DNA of 13,593 nt from Desulfobacterales bacterium (GCA_020052975.1 JAGVOC010000096.1:1-13593), one strand, 5' to 3'. Counted from the stretch's first letter, positions 1 to 7,647 are shown. Program-made: numbers and translations. The notes: generated by a model not told the origin, from the letters alone.

Positions 1-805
1 GAGCAATAATACAAAAGAAGCGCTTGCTGCAACAAATCATGCCGCAAATGTTGGAGTTGATGCCGTCTTGCTTGTAGACCCGTATTACAACGGGCCAAGT
101 TCCCTTGAGATACGAAAAGAATATATAGGTCCTGTTGCTTCGGCTTTTCCTGATGTTCAGATTATACCGTATGTGATTCCGGGTAGAACCGGAACTCAGT
201 TGCTGCCGGAGGATCTGGCCCTTCTGTACAAGGAGTTCGGAAATGTAGACACCGTGAAAGAGGCGACCGGCAATATAGCTAACATGAAGCATACAAGAAA
301 GTGTTGCGGGCCTCGCTATACCATACTTTCGGGCGATGATGGTTTGACATATGAAATGATGACTGATCCGGAGATTAAAGCCGGAGGCGTTATATCGGTT
401 ATATCAAACATTGCTCCTAAAACTGTAACTGAAATGGTAAAAGCTCTTGGGCAGGGCAATATCGCCGATGCAAAACAATACAAAACCGCACTTGATCCTC
501 TGTTTGAGCTTGTTACCGTTAAAACAAAGGAAAAGACTCCGTACGGAGATGTTATTTTTCGGGCAAGAAATCCTCTTGCCGTAAAAGCGATCATGGTGAT
601 TCTTGGAATGCCTTCAGGGGGATGCAGGAAGCCTCTTGGGAAATTGACAAGAAACGGGCTCGAAAAAATTCTTGAATCATTACGGAATGTGCAAAGCAAA
701 AACCCTGAGATATTCAAGCCGGCTGAAGACTTTTTTGGTGTAAATATTAATGATCGGCTGAAAAATTCTTCGATCATGGAAGGACTTTGTTATCAAAGCT
801 ATTAG
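1..805 (+). CDS. dapA: 4-hydroxy-tetrahydrodipicolinate synthase family protein (5' truncated by window edge)
   Basis: C-terminal 267 residues of a DapA/NAL-superfamily Schiff-base aldolase; the frame is open from base 2. In the DapA family these enzymes condense pyruvate with aspartate semialdehyde in the lysine/diaminopimelate pathway, in the cytosol. Visible landmarks in order: SNNTKEA near the edge (the family's GsN-T region), PYYNGP with the conserved catalytic Tyr, PGRTG with the substrate-binding Arg, VKEATGN with the Schiff-base Lys, LSGDD, and GVISVISN. About 80 N-terminal residues, including the first Thr-Thr motif, lie outside the window. After the barrel there is a C-terminal extension of roughly 35 residues. 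The family assignment is firm. The exact substrate is less so, because other NAL-superfamily lyases share these motifs. A hairpin terminator follows about 110 bp downstream, so this gene probably ends its transcription unit. Confidence 0.85.
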   Translation, partial: SNNTKEALAATNHAANVGVDAVLLVDPYYNGPSSLEIRKEYIGPVASAFPDVQIIPYVIPGRTGTQLLPEDLALLYKEFGNVDTVKEATGNIANMKHTRKCCGPRYTILSGDDGLTYEMMTDPEIKAGGVISVISNIAPKTVTEMVKALGQGNIADAKQYKTALDPLFELVTVKTKEKTPYGDVIFRARNPLAVKAIMVILGMPSGGCRKPLGKLTRNGLEKILESLRNVQSKNPEIFKPAEDFFGVNINDRLKNSSIMEGLCYQSY

Positions 806-915
806 GAGCCGTTACAAAACAGCTGTTACATTTCTGACCATTTCGTTACGGCTCCTTATGCCGTTCACGACATTCCAAGGTTACGGTTATTTTTGGACAA
901 CGGCTTAGTCTTGAC

Positions 916-963
916 GGCGGCCGTCTTTTATGGCGGCCGCCATAATTTTATTCCTTTTTTATT
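916..963 (+). terminator. Rho-independent terminator after the DapA-family gene
   Basis: A GC-rich stem pairs 916-925 with 932-941 (ggcggcc/ggccgcc core plus one G-U pair; 6-nt loop). On the + strand it is followed by a T-rich run from 943. On the - strand no T-run follows, so it should serve the + gene. The T-tract overlaps the last codons of the convergent gene. An additional imperfect inverted repeat (805-815 with 845-855, one mismatch, 29-nt loop) starts at the DapA stop codon and may be an accessory structure. Confidence 0.6.
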
Positions 964-1748
964 CGTTGCACAGCCGCTTCTTCGTTTATCTTAAAAGCTT
1001 CGTCTTTAAACAATACGGAATTAAGCCATCTGAAACCGAATTCTATCAGCGCAACATCATCGCTTCTTATTTTTTCGAGAGTGTTATCGTCGATATTGTA
1101 AAGGGTCAGAAATGAACTTTCAAAGATAAACTGTCTGAATTTTTCAGCATTATAGCTTGCCGTAAAAAACATTTTTTTGCTTTGTTCTGTAAGCTTGATA
1201 TTCTGTGGGAAAGATCGTTTTTTCACTATAAGATCCGTCCACCCGGCATTTATTTCGTCATGTATATCAACGCCCTGATCTATACGCCATTCCTCGATCG
1301 TCCAGATATTATCTTCCTCGAATCCCAGGCAATGGGGTTCATTCACGAAAAAATAAAAATCCTTGGCATCCGAACCTTCTTTATGGGATAGGGCTGCAAC
1401 ACCCACGGGATAGTAACGGCAAGCTGTTGGCCTGTCGGAGTAAACAAGACATCCGTCATCTCTTACAAAAGGGCAGGATTTCAATTCATCATCCAAAAGT
1501 TTCAATGTTACAATAGGTAGGTCTGTTTTTTCAAGAAGCTGCGGTTCTGTATAAATGGTTAAAAAATCTTCCGAAGAAAGAGAAAGGCAATTTTTCAGCC
1601 TTATTATGTCGTAAGGTGTTAAAATAATATTAATGTCTCTGCAGCATTTGGTAAAACACCTGACATCTTTATGACATTTAAAATTAAATTTACTGTCAAG
1701 GCTGTATCTTACAGGATCGATGCGAGCCATTTTATCATCAGTAGTCAT
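948..1748 (-). CDS. YkgJ-family cysteine cluster protein (putative Fe-S or zinc-binding)
   Basis: A 266-residue protein with the layout of the YkgJ/UPF0153 (CxxCxxCC) family. Residues 25-36 contain C25, C31, C35 and C36 (the latter in CFTKCC). A second block at 92-113 reads CPF...GC...RP..CRYYP, with C92, C100 and C110. A further cysteine is at C140. The family is thought to bind a metal or iron-sulfur cluster, but its biochemical role is not established. No signal peptide or membrane segment is seen, so it is probably cytosolic. The ATG is preceded by AGGAAA at a suitable distance. A second in-frame Met at residue 7 is a less likely start. About 125 residues after the cysteine blocks carry no motif I recognise. 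It is convergent with the DapA gene and appears to be transcribed alone. The family call is confident; the function is unknown. Confidence 0.8.
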   Translation of the reverse strand: MTTDDKMARIDPVRYSLDSKFNFKCHKDVRCFTKCCRDINIILTPYDIIRLKNCLSLSSEDFLTIYTEPQLLEKTDLPIVTLKLLDDELKSCPFVRDDGCLVYSDRPTACRYYPVGVAALSHKEGSDAKDFYFFVNEPHCLGFEEDNIWTIEEWRIDQGVDIHDEINAGWTDLIVKKRSFPQNIKLTEQSKKMFFTASYNAEKFRQFIFESSFLTLYNIDDNTLEKIRSDDVALIEFGFRWLNSVLFKDEAFKINEEAAVQRIKKE

Positions 1749-2278
1749 GTTCTGTTTCCTATATGTAAAAAAAAGAAGTGTACTGCTTCATAAAAAAGTC
1801 TTCCGCGTCTACGGATTTAGTTTCCATGTTCATACATAATAAAGGTTTTCCTAACTATCCTTATCCAATCGGCCTGTCAAGGTATTTGGCGCAGTTTGAT
1901 TTTTACGAGTTCGTCGAAAATGATGTGTTCGTAAAAAGTCTCAAAGTCGTCACTCCCGTGAAAACGGGAGTCCAGAAATAGTTGAAAAGATCCGCCGCGG
2001 CGGACTTTCGCGGGAATGACATAAAAAAGCAAATTCTTACTTTTTACGAAACCATCAAAAATGATGTGTTCTGAAAAATATATTTTACAAAACGCTTAAA
2101 GTCGTTCGCATATGATTTTTTAAAAAGCCGCCAAAATTAATCTTGATTTAGAATCATAATCATGATGTATCGATATAATAAAATATTCATAAATTATATG
2201 TAGTTGAAAAAGAGTCATAAAAATCCTATCATAGACGGAAGGTTTGTATTTATAAATGACGGCTTCAAGGAGGTTGAA
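1749..2278. other. 530-bp intergenic region holding an inverted-repeat element
   Basis: This region lies between the divergent cysteine-cluster and aminotransferase genes. A 67-codon open frame at 1778-1981 is not convincing as a gene: it has no ribosome binding site and its end is encoded by the repeat element at 1928-2050. Upstream of the aminotransferase there is a TATAAT box at 2174-2179 without a good -35, and a small inverted repeat ATCAT-N4-ATGAT at 2153-2166 just before it. These could form the promoter of the aminotransferase gene, but the support is weak. I see nothing else. Confidence 0.5.
1928..2050. repeat. Short inverted-repeat (MITE-like) element, copy A
   Basis: A 123-bp unit bounded by perfect 12-bp inverted termini, ttcgtaaaaagt and actttttacgaa. 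Inside are a second nested pair, gtcactcccg...cgggaatgac (near-inverted arms), a hairpin cgtgaaaacgg, and the self-complementary core tccgccgcggcgga. A 14-bp direct repeat aaaatgatgtgttc occurs at 1917-1930 and again at 2058-2071, bracketing the unit with a three-base overlap on the left. It encodes nothing plausible. The termini and core recur at 8332-8478. It could be a mobilised miniature element or a dispersed intergenic repeat. Confidence 0.7.
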
Positions 2279-3346
2279 ATGAAGACCACAATTAAAAAAG
2301 CGGACAGATTAAAGCCGCTTCCGGACAGTTCTTCCCTCGGCTTTGGAACAATATTTACCGATCACATGTTTAACATGGATTATAGCCCTGAAAAAGGATG
2401 GCATAATCCCAGGATAGAGCCTTATGCGCCCATTATGATGGATCCGGCGACCATGGTTCTTCATTATGGTCAGGCAGTCTTTGAGGGACTGAAGGCTTAC
2501 AGGACTCAAAAGGGCACTATTCAGCTTTTCCGGCCAAAAGACAACTTTAAGCGGCTTAACAGGTCCTGCCAGCTTCTCTGTATACCAGAATTGGATGAAA
2601 GATTTCTTTTGAATGCCCTTAAGGAATTGATATCTATTGAAAAAAACTGGATTCCAGATGCGCCAGGCACTTCTTTGTATATAAGACCAACAATTATTGC
2701 GATGGATCCTTTCCTGGGAGTACGCGCATCCAATACATACCTTTACTATATCATACTTTCTCCTGTTGGGGCTTATTATGCGGCAGGTTTTAATCCTGTT
2801 AAAATTCTGGTTACAACAGAGCATGTACGCGCTGTACGAGGGGGTGTGGGAGAGGCCAAAACACCCGGAAATTATGCTGCAAGTCTTTATGCAGGCACCA
2901 GTGCTCATAGGCTTGGCTATACCCAGGTTCTTTGGCTTGACGGAATTGAGCAGAAGTATATCGAAGAAGTCGGAGCTATGAATATTTTTTTTGTGATTGA
3001 CGACGAAATTATAACTCCTGTTTTAAACGGAAGCATACTTCGCGGTATCACAAGGGATTCTGTAATAGCTCTTGCGAGAGAGTGGAAGTATAAAATGTCG
3101 GAACGCAGAATCAGCATTGATGAAGTCATGGATGCTCACAAATCCGGAAGGCTTAAAGAGGTTTTTGGCTCAGGAACAGCAGCTGTAATTTCACCTGTCG
3201 GGGAACTCAAGTACGGAGACAAGGTTATTGCTGTTTCGGGTGGGAAAGTGGGGCCGATGGCCGGCAAATTTTTTAAAGCGTTAACAGATATTCAATATGG
3301 AAGAGAAAAAGACACTATGGGCTGGATAGAGGAGGTTGGTAAATAG
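2279..3346 (+). CDS. ilvE: Branched-chain amino acid aminotransferase
   Basis: A 355-residue fold-type IV PLP aminotransferase, which transfers the amino group between glutamate and the branched-chain 2-oxo acids in the cytosol, the last step of Val/Leu/Ile synthesis. It belongs to the longer BCAT type that resembles the eukaryotic enzymes. Motifs: LHYGQAVFEGLKAYR (61-75), LYIRP (133-137), GGVGEAKTPGNYAASL with the probable Schiff-base lysine K194, QVLWLDG, EVGAMN and FGSGTAAVISPVG. The start at ATG 2279 is chosen because a full AGGAGG sits six bases upstream. The frame is open further upstream to a TTG at 2204, but those 25 residues have no family counterpart. The next gene follows after 32 bp on the same strand, so the two may be co-transcribed. 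The length is normal for the family. Confidence 0.93.
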   Translation: MKTTIKKADRLKPLPDSSSLGFGTIFTDHMFNMDYSPEKGWHNPRIEPYAPIMMDPATMVLHYGQAVFEGLKAYRTQKGTIQLFRPKDNFKRLNRSCQLLCIPELDERFLLNALKELISIEKNWIPDAPGTSLYIRPTIIAMDPFLGVRASNTYLYYIILSPVGAYYAAGFNPVKILVTTEHVRAVRGGVGEAKTPGNYAASLYAGTSAHRLGYTQVLWLDGIEQKYIEEVGAMNIFFVIDDEIITPVLNGSILRGITRDSVIALAREWKYKMSERRISIDEVMDAHKSGRLKEVFGSGTAAVISPVGELKYGDKVIAVSGGKVGPMAGKFFKALTDIQYGREKDTMGWIEEVGK

Positions 3347-3378
3347 TATATATTTACTTATAATTCTGGAGAATATTG

Positions 3379-4770
3379 TTGAAAAATCCTGATGCTCAGA
3401 AGCATGTGCCTTCTTTTATTGAAAAGATGAAAAAAGAGAATCTTCCTCCTGTGCTCATTGATAATTTTGTATATTATTATAACAAAGTTATAAGCGGAGA
3501 AAAAGGGATTATATATGACAAAGATATTGAATGCGTCAGAGAAAATGAAATTGATGATGCGAAAGACCTGTCCGAATATACTGGTGCAGGGAAAAAAGTC
3601 ATAAAGAATTCCATTCGGATAGTATTAAATGGCGGGCTTGGCACAAGCATGGGTTTAAGTAAGGCCAAATCGCTTATTGAAGTCAGAAACGGGAAAACAT
3701 TCCTTGACATAATCGTTCGGCAGGCTGGGAAAAGCAATGTTAAGCTCGCTTTTATGAACAGTTTTAATACCCACGAAGAGACTGTCGCCGCGCTTAAGAA
3801 AATGAATTTATCAGCCTTTCCTATTTTGTTCCTCCAGCATAAGTTTCCCAAAATACTCCGGGAAGGATTTGCTCCTGCAATATGGCCGGAAAATAATGAG
3901 CTGGAATGGAACCCTCCGGGACACGGAGACATATATACTGCTCTTCATACGTCAGGAATACTAAATAAGCTTCTGTCGGAAGGTATCGAATATGCTTTCA
4001 TCTCGAACTCGGATAATCTGGGAGCAACTATGGACGAAGCTATATTGGGATATTTCGCTGAAATAGGATATCCCTTTCTTATGGAGGTTGCAGAAAGAAC
4101 GCCATCTGATTTAAAAGGAGGACATCTGGCAAGGCATAAAAACGGACGACTTCTTTTGCGCGAGGCTGCCCAGTGCCCCGTTAACGAACTGGATGCTTTC
4201 AAAGATACAAGTTGTTACAGGTTTTTTAATACCAATAACATCTGGATAAATCTTGGTTATTTAAAGGATCTTATCGAAAAAGAAGGAACCGTTCATCTTC
4301 CCTTGATTCTTAATCCAAAGACTCTGGATCCAAGAGACGACAATAGTCCCAGAGTATATCATATTGAAACTGCAATGGGAGCCGCAATTTCCCTTTTTGA
4401 TGGTGCAACCGCTGTCAGGGTTCCCCGGTCAAGGTTTTTTCCTGTGAAAAAATGCAATGATCTGCTTGCGCTCCGTTCCGATTGTTATCTTGTAACTGAT
4501 GAAGAGAACCTGATAATTAATCCTGAGAGAAAGTATAAAACACTGCGCATCAATCTTGATCCCGATTATTATGGCAAAATAGATCAGTTTAATGACAGAT
4601 TCAAAGAAAGCTCTCTTTCTCTGATCGAATGTGAGTCCATGACAGTAATCGGAGATGTATATTTTGAAAAGGACATCAAAATAAAAGGCAATGTTGTAAT
4701 AACAAACAGGGGGAGATCGAGGGCTGTTATAAAAAAGGGCTCGGTCATAGAGGGGGATACAAATTTCTGA
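3379..4770 (+). CDS. UTP-glucose-1-phosphate uridylyltransferase, eukaryote-like UDPGP family
   Basis: About 463 residues. The enzyme makes UDP-glucose from UTP and glucose-1-phosphate in the cytosol, supplying glucosyl units for polysaccharides, glycogen or trehalose. This is the UDPGP family seen in eukaryotes, not the GalU family common in bacteria. Motifs (numbering from this start, +/-1): nucleotide-binding NGGLGTSMG at 84-92, MNSFNTHEET at about 126-135, PPGHGD at 179-184, NSDNLGA at 210-216, FFNTNNIWINL at about 282-292, VPRSRFFPVKK at 348-358, and a C-terminal left-handed beta-helix-like stretch (IGDVYFEKDIKIKGNVVI). The start is a TTG: two adjacent TTGs occur at 3376 and 3379, and GGAG at 3368-3371 is best spaced (7 nt) from the second. 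The first ATG, at 3427, would cut into the N-terminal helix. UDP-N-acetylhexosamine pyrophosphorylase is a related family but matches these motifs less well. Confidence 0.9.
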   Translation: MKNPDAQKHVPSFIEKMKKENLPPVLIDNFVYYYNKVISGEKGIIYDKDIECVRENEIDDAKDLSEYTGAGKKVIKNSIRIVLNGGLGTSMGLSKAKSLIEVRNGKTFLDIIVRQAGKSNVKLAFMNSFNTHEETVAALKKMNLSAFPILFLQHKFPKILREGFAPAIWPENNELEWNPPGHGDIYTALHTSGILNKLLSEGIEYAFISNSDNLGATMDEAILGYFAEIGYPFLMEVAERTPSDLKGGHLARHKNGRLLLREAAQCPVNELDAFKDTSCYRFFNTNNIWINLGYLKDLIEKEGTVHLPLILNPKTLDPRDDNSPRVYHIETAMGAAISLFDGATAVRVPRSRFFPVKKCNDLLALRSDCYLVTDEENLIINPERKYKTLRINLDPDYYGKIDQFNDRFKESSLSLIECESMTVIGDVYFEKDIKIKGNVVITNRGRSRAVIKKGSVIEGDTNF

Positions 4771-4889
4771 TTTAGCTCCCCGCCACAAGCCGCTTGGAAT
4801 ATGCTTGCTATTGCGGTTCAATGCCTGGATTGGAAGCCCGGTTGAGGTATGAGCTTCTGCTAAAGTTTAGATATAAATCGGAATTTGTC

Positions 4890-6317
4890 TTACTTTTTTT
4901 TCACAACATATTCCACAGTAACCGTGTCGCTTGATTCCGGTGCGATTTTCAGGGAAGGAGGACTGAGAGCGAGCCTTACAGTTTTGACTCCGGAATAATA
5001 TATATTATCAAGATAAATTTTATCAGTATAAATACTCGAGATTTTATCGAGAATGCGCCTGCCACCGATCACCCTGACTTTGCCTGGTTCAATTTTTACA
5101 TTTTCAAGTACAAGGTTTTTTGGGAGTTTGCCGGCCCAGTCAACCTGTACTGGTAATTCCCTGACAACAGGTATTCCGAGCGTTACCTCAACAATGGGCG
5201 GATTCACGCTTTTTAGTACTATTCCGGGCGGGAGAGAAACGTTTTCGTCTGTTATCAGAAAAGAGTTTTTTCCACCTGTCACTTTCCCAAGGTCTATTTT
5301 GACTTTTACTTGTTCATGGCGGATAGATTTAATAAGCGAGCCTGATCCGCTAAGATTAAGGGTTACAGAATTTACCGAGGTATCTATAATTTCCATTTCC
5401 GAATTACGATTCATATATTCAACAGGAATTTCAATGTTTATCAAAGTTTCCATGCCTCTTGAAAAACTGAACCAGACTCCGACTATGAACAGGAAAGAGA
5501 CCAGAGCAGCAACAGATATTTCGATTTTTTCTTTTCGCTGATTTTTGAGTTTTGGCATATCTCCCATGTGTTCCTGCAAATGCTGTTTTAATTCCTCCTT
5601 CCGGGTTATGGAATATGTCCGGGAGTCTTTAGCAACAGTAATGGTGCCACGTTCTTCGGAGACAACAACCACCATGGCATCAGACACTTCAGCCAGTCCG
5701 AGAGCGGCTCTGTGGCGGGTTCCATAATGAGAAGGAAGATCATTACTGTGTGAGAGGGGAAGAATGCAGGCAACATCCGTAATCCTGTCCCTGCGTATTA
5801 TAGCTGCGCCGTCATGCACAGGATTATCATGCCAGAAAATGCTCATTATCATTTCTTTGGAGACTACTCCCCGCCAGGGTATACCGCCCTGAACGAATTC
5901 GTCTATATCTTCATTTGCCGGGAAAACAAGAAGCGCCCCGGTATGTTTCCGGGATAGTTCAAAAACGCTATCCGTAATTGTTTCAACTGGTGTTGTGATT
6001 GTTTTTTGTGAAACGCCCCATATAATCGTTTTTAGGTTTTTTGCCTGTAAAACGCTGCGTATTTCATTTCTAAAAACTACAACAATGATCAGCGCAGCAA
6101 CAGCTGTTATGCCCTGAATCGCCCAGCTCGTTATTATTAGTCCCATAGAAAAGGCTAATTTCTGGAAGAACCAAAGAAGAGCTATTCCAATTAGAACACG
6201 GAAAGCATTGGTTCCACGGAAGAGAATATAGGATCTGAACACGATATAGCTGTTTAATATAATATCAACTATATCCTGCCATCTGATGCTTGGAAATAAA
6301 GATAGAAAATCATTCAT
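4890..6317 (-). CDS. cdaA: Diadenylate cyclase (DisA_N/CdaA type) fused to YbbR domains
   Basis: A 475-residue membrane protein that condenses two ATP molecules to the second messenger cyclic di-AMP. Residues 1-85 hold hydrophobic segments (about 37-56 and 62-82, with a weaker one before) as in CdaA. The cyclase domain spans about 95-245, with the catalytic motifs DGAAI (169-173) and GTRHRAALG (199-207). A further membrane segment at about 266-286 is followed by roughly 190 residues of beta-rich sequence that reads as two YbbR-like repeats (about 290-380 and 385-472), predicted outside the membrane. In Firmicutes the YbbR protein CdaR is a separate gene next to cdaA and modulates the cyclase; here both are one chain. 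The ATG at the 5' end has only a weak GGAA upstream, but the N-terminus fits the family. It is convergent with the UGPase gene and divergent from the CBM48 gene. No glmM is visible beside it. Confidence 0.92.
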   Translation of the reverse strand: MNDFLSLFPSIRWQDIVDIILNSYIVFRSYILFRGTNAFRVLIGIALLWFFQKLAFSMGLIITSWAIQGITAVAALIIVVVFRNEIRSVLQAKNLKTIIWGVSQKTITTPVETITDSVFELSRKHTGALLVFPANEDIDEFVQGGIPWRGVVSKEMIMSIFWHDNPVHDGAAIIRRDRITDVACILPLSHSNDLPSHYGTRHRAALGLAEVSDAMVVVVSEERGTITVAKDSRTYSITRKEELKQHLQEHMGDMPKLKNQRKEKIEISVAALVSFLFIVGVWFSFSRGMETLINIEIPVEYMNRNSEMEIIDTSVNSVTLNLSGSGSLIKSIRHEQVKVKIDLGKVTGGKNSFLITDENVSLPPGIVLKSVNPPIVEVTLGIPVVRELPVQVDWAGKLPKNLVLENVKIEPGKVRVIGGRRILDKISSIYTDKIYLDNIYYSGVKTVRLALSPPSLKIAPESSDTVTVEYVVKKK

Positions 6318-6698
6318 CTGTTTTTATCAATTCCGGTAAAATATAGAATATGAAATTCAATACCGTTAAAATAGCTGTTATTATGAAATTTTCAAGCGAA
6401 ATGATTAATAATTTAACTTATTTTTTACAATATAACCATACCTTAAATTTGTAATGTCATATTAACAGCAAGAACAAATATCTTGACAATAAAATTAATA
6501 AACATTAAATATCATTACTATATATTGATATCAAAAGACAATTTCATTCTGGTATTCCGTCCTGCCGCTCTTGAAATTTTTATTGTGAACACCAGTGTCT
6601 CAATAAATTATTATCCATGGTTTTTGCTGAACGGTTACCGTTCTGTTAAATATAATTTTTTAACGACGCAAAACCCAGAGCTATAAAGGGAGGTATAT
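6318..6698. other. AT-rich divergent intergenic region between the cyclase and CBM48 genes
   Basis: This 381-bp spacer must hold promoters for both flanking genes. On the + strand a perfect TTGACA is at 6483-6488, but the best -10 candidate behind it (ttaaat at 6505) is poor. A better placed signal is the palindrome and TATAAT at 6629-6656, listed separately. A 67-codon frame (6483-6686) overlaps these signals, has no ribosome binding site and an unbiased AT-rich composition, and is not called as a gene. Nothing else is evident. Confidence 0.5.
6629..6656 (+). promoter_or_regulatory. Operator-like palindrome overlapping a putative promoter of the CBM48 gene
   Basis: gaacggttaccgttc at 6629-6643 is a perfect 15-base palindrome (7-base arms around one central base). 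It is followed seven bases later by a consensus TATAAT at 6651-6656. The -35 position falls inside the palindrome and has only a 3/6 match to TTGACA, as expected for a promoter that needs or is blocked by a bound regulator. The implied start site is near 6663, giving a leader of about 36 nt that includes the GGGAGG site of the next gene. Confidence 0.45.
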
Positions 6699-6989
6699 AT
6701 GAGAAAAGAGAAAATAAAAGGAAAGACCGGCAAAAGAAGAACTAATTTCATTCTGGAAATTCAAGGGGCTAGTAATATTGCTTTAATGGGTGATTTTAAT
6801 AACTGGAACGAAAAAACGCATCCCATGAAAAAAGACGATAATGGAATTTGGAAAAAAACGGTTTTTCTTAACTCCGGTAGATACGAATACAGGTTTTTAG
6901 TTGACGGACAATGGCAAAATGATCCCAGGAACAACCAGCTTTGCCAAAACCGCTTTGGAACATACAATAATTTTCTTATTGTGTTATAG
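6699..6989 (+). CDS. Stand-alone glycogen-binding (CBM48/AMPK-beta-like) domain protein
   Basis: A 96-residue protein that is almost entirely one early-set carbohydrate-binding domain. After a basic N-terminus (residues 1-14), the domain shows the family pattern: ALMGDFNNWNE (28-38), a GIWKKTV strand (49-55), and GRYEYRFLVDGQWQNDP (60-76). The tryptophans at 36, 51 and 73 are typical glucan contacts or core residues. In the AMPK beta subunit and branching enzymes this domain binds glycogen and starch; here no catalytic domain is attached. GGGAGG at 6688-6693 lies five bases before the ATG. No signal peptide is present, so it is probably cytosolic. It could target glycogen directly or act as a partner subunit of an enzyme encoded elsewhere. 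The domain call is confident; the role is unknown. Confidence 0.82.
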   Translation: MRKEKIKGKTGKRRTNFILEIQGASNIALMGDFNNWNEKTHPMKKDDNGIWKKTVFLNSGRYEYRFLVDGQWQNDPRNNQLCQNRFGTYNNFLIVL

Positions 6990-7051
6990 GACAAGCAGGA
7001 TTGTGCCGGCCAAGTAGAATACATATGTTATTTTATAACGCATTGAAGGTG

Positions 7052-7528
7052 ATGAATAAAAAAATGTTTTTTGTGGGCGCGGGCCTTATTGTTGTGCTGT
7101 GTTTCGCGGGTATTTCGGCATCTTTTGAAAATGACGGGGAGTTGTGCGTTCCGATGGGAGTTATAGTGCTTTCAGCTCCTGAACAGGCTGAACAGAAGAA
7201 CGCACCAGTCAATTTCCACCATTCCAAACACTTTATGTATGAGTGCCGCAAGTGTCATCATAAGTGGGAAGGAAACACCGAAAACCTTTCCTGCGGGACA
7301 TCAAACTGCCATGATCTTTCAAGCAATTCGCGGACAGAGGGGAAAAAAGTAAAACCCGATACGGCATATAGATATTTCAAGAATGCTTATCATAATCAGT
7401 GCATCGGGTGCCATAAGGCAAATAAAGAAAAAAATGCCGATCTTGAATCGTCAAAAAAAGTATTAAAATCAGATTTGCAAAACCCGGGTCCAACAGGTTG
7501 CGTGGAATGTCATCCAAGACAGAAATAA
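7052..7528 (+). CDS. Tetraheme cytochrome c3 (class III), exported
   Basis: About 158 residues. A basic start and hydrophobic segment (about residues 5-23) form a Sec signal, so the mature protein is periplasmic. Four covalent haem sites are visible: CRKCH (65-69), CX4CH from C81 to H87, CIGCH (117-121) and CVECH (150-154). The four extra axial histidines of the c3 fold are also identifiable: FHHSKH gives H57 and H60, the second His of CHH is H70, and AYH gives H114. In sulfate reducers c3 carries electrons between periplasmic hydrogenase or formate dehydrogenase and membrane complexes. The chain is longer than classical c3 because of about 30 residues between the signal and haem 1 and extra residues between haems 2-3 and 3-4. 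The frame is open upstream to TTG 7001 and ATG 7025; 7052 gives the best signal peptide, though its gaagg site is very close. ATG 7064 is another option. Confidence 0.9.
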   Translation: MNKKMFFVGAGLIVVLCFAGISASFENDGELCVPMGVIVLSAPEQAEQKNAPVNFHHSKHFMYECRKCHHKWEGNTENLSCGTSNCHDLSSNSRTEGKKVKPDTAYRYFKNAYHNQCIGCHKANKEKNADLESSKKVLKSDLQNPGPTGCVECHPRQK

Positions 7529-7647
7529 CTGTTTGCTTGTTTTTATGAAAATAATCATTCTACATGGGTGATGCGTTTTTCAGCTGTCTGTGGAAAAATG
7601 CTGTTTGAAAAAATACTATCAAGTTATAGTAATGGTATGGAGGGATT

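Noticed and set aside
805..855. Imperfect inverted repeat after the DapA-family gene
   Set aside because: 11-bp arms with one mismatch but a 29-nt loop and no T-run; the stronger terminator is at 916-963, so it is only mentioned there.
1778..1981. 67-codon + strand open frame
   Set aside because: No ribosome binding site; its last part is encoded by the inverted-repeat element, where translated repeats commonly give spurious small proteins.
4771..4889. Convergent spacer between UGPase and cyclase genes searched for a terminator
   Set aside because: Only short 4-5 bp arms (for example gaagc/gcttc) without a T-run; not enough to call a terminator.
6483..6511. Perfect TTGACA as promoter of the CBM48 gene
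   Set aside because: No -10 box better than 4/6 at 16-18 bases spacing; the TATAAT at 6651 close to the gene is preferred.
6483..6686. 67-codon + strand open frame in the divergent spacer
   Set aside because: It begins at a TTG that is part of a TTGACA box, has no ribosome site, covers the operator palindrome and -10 box, and its composition only reflects AT-rich DNA.
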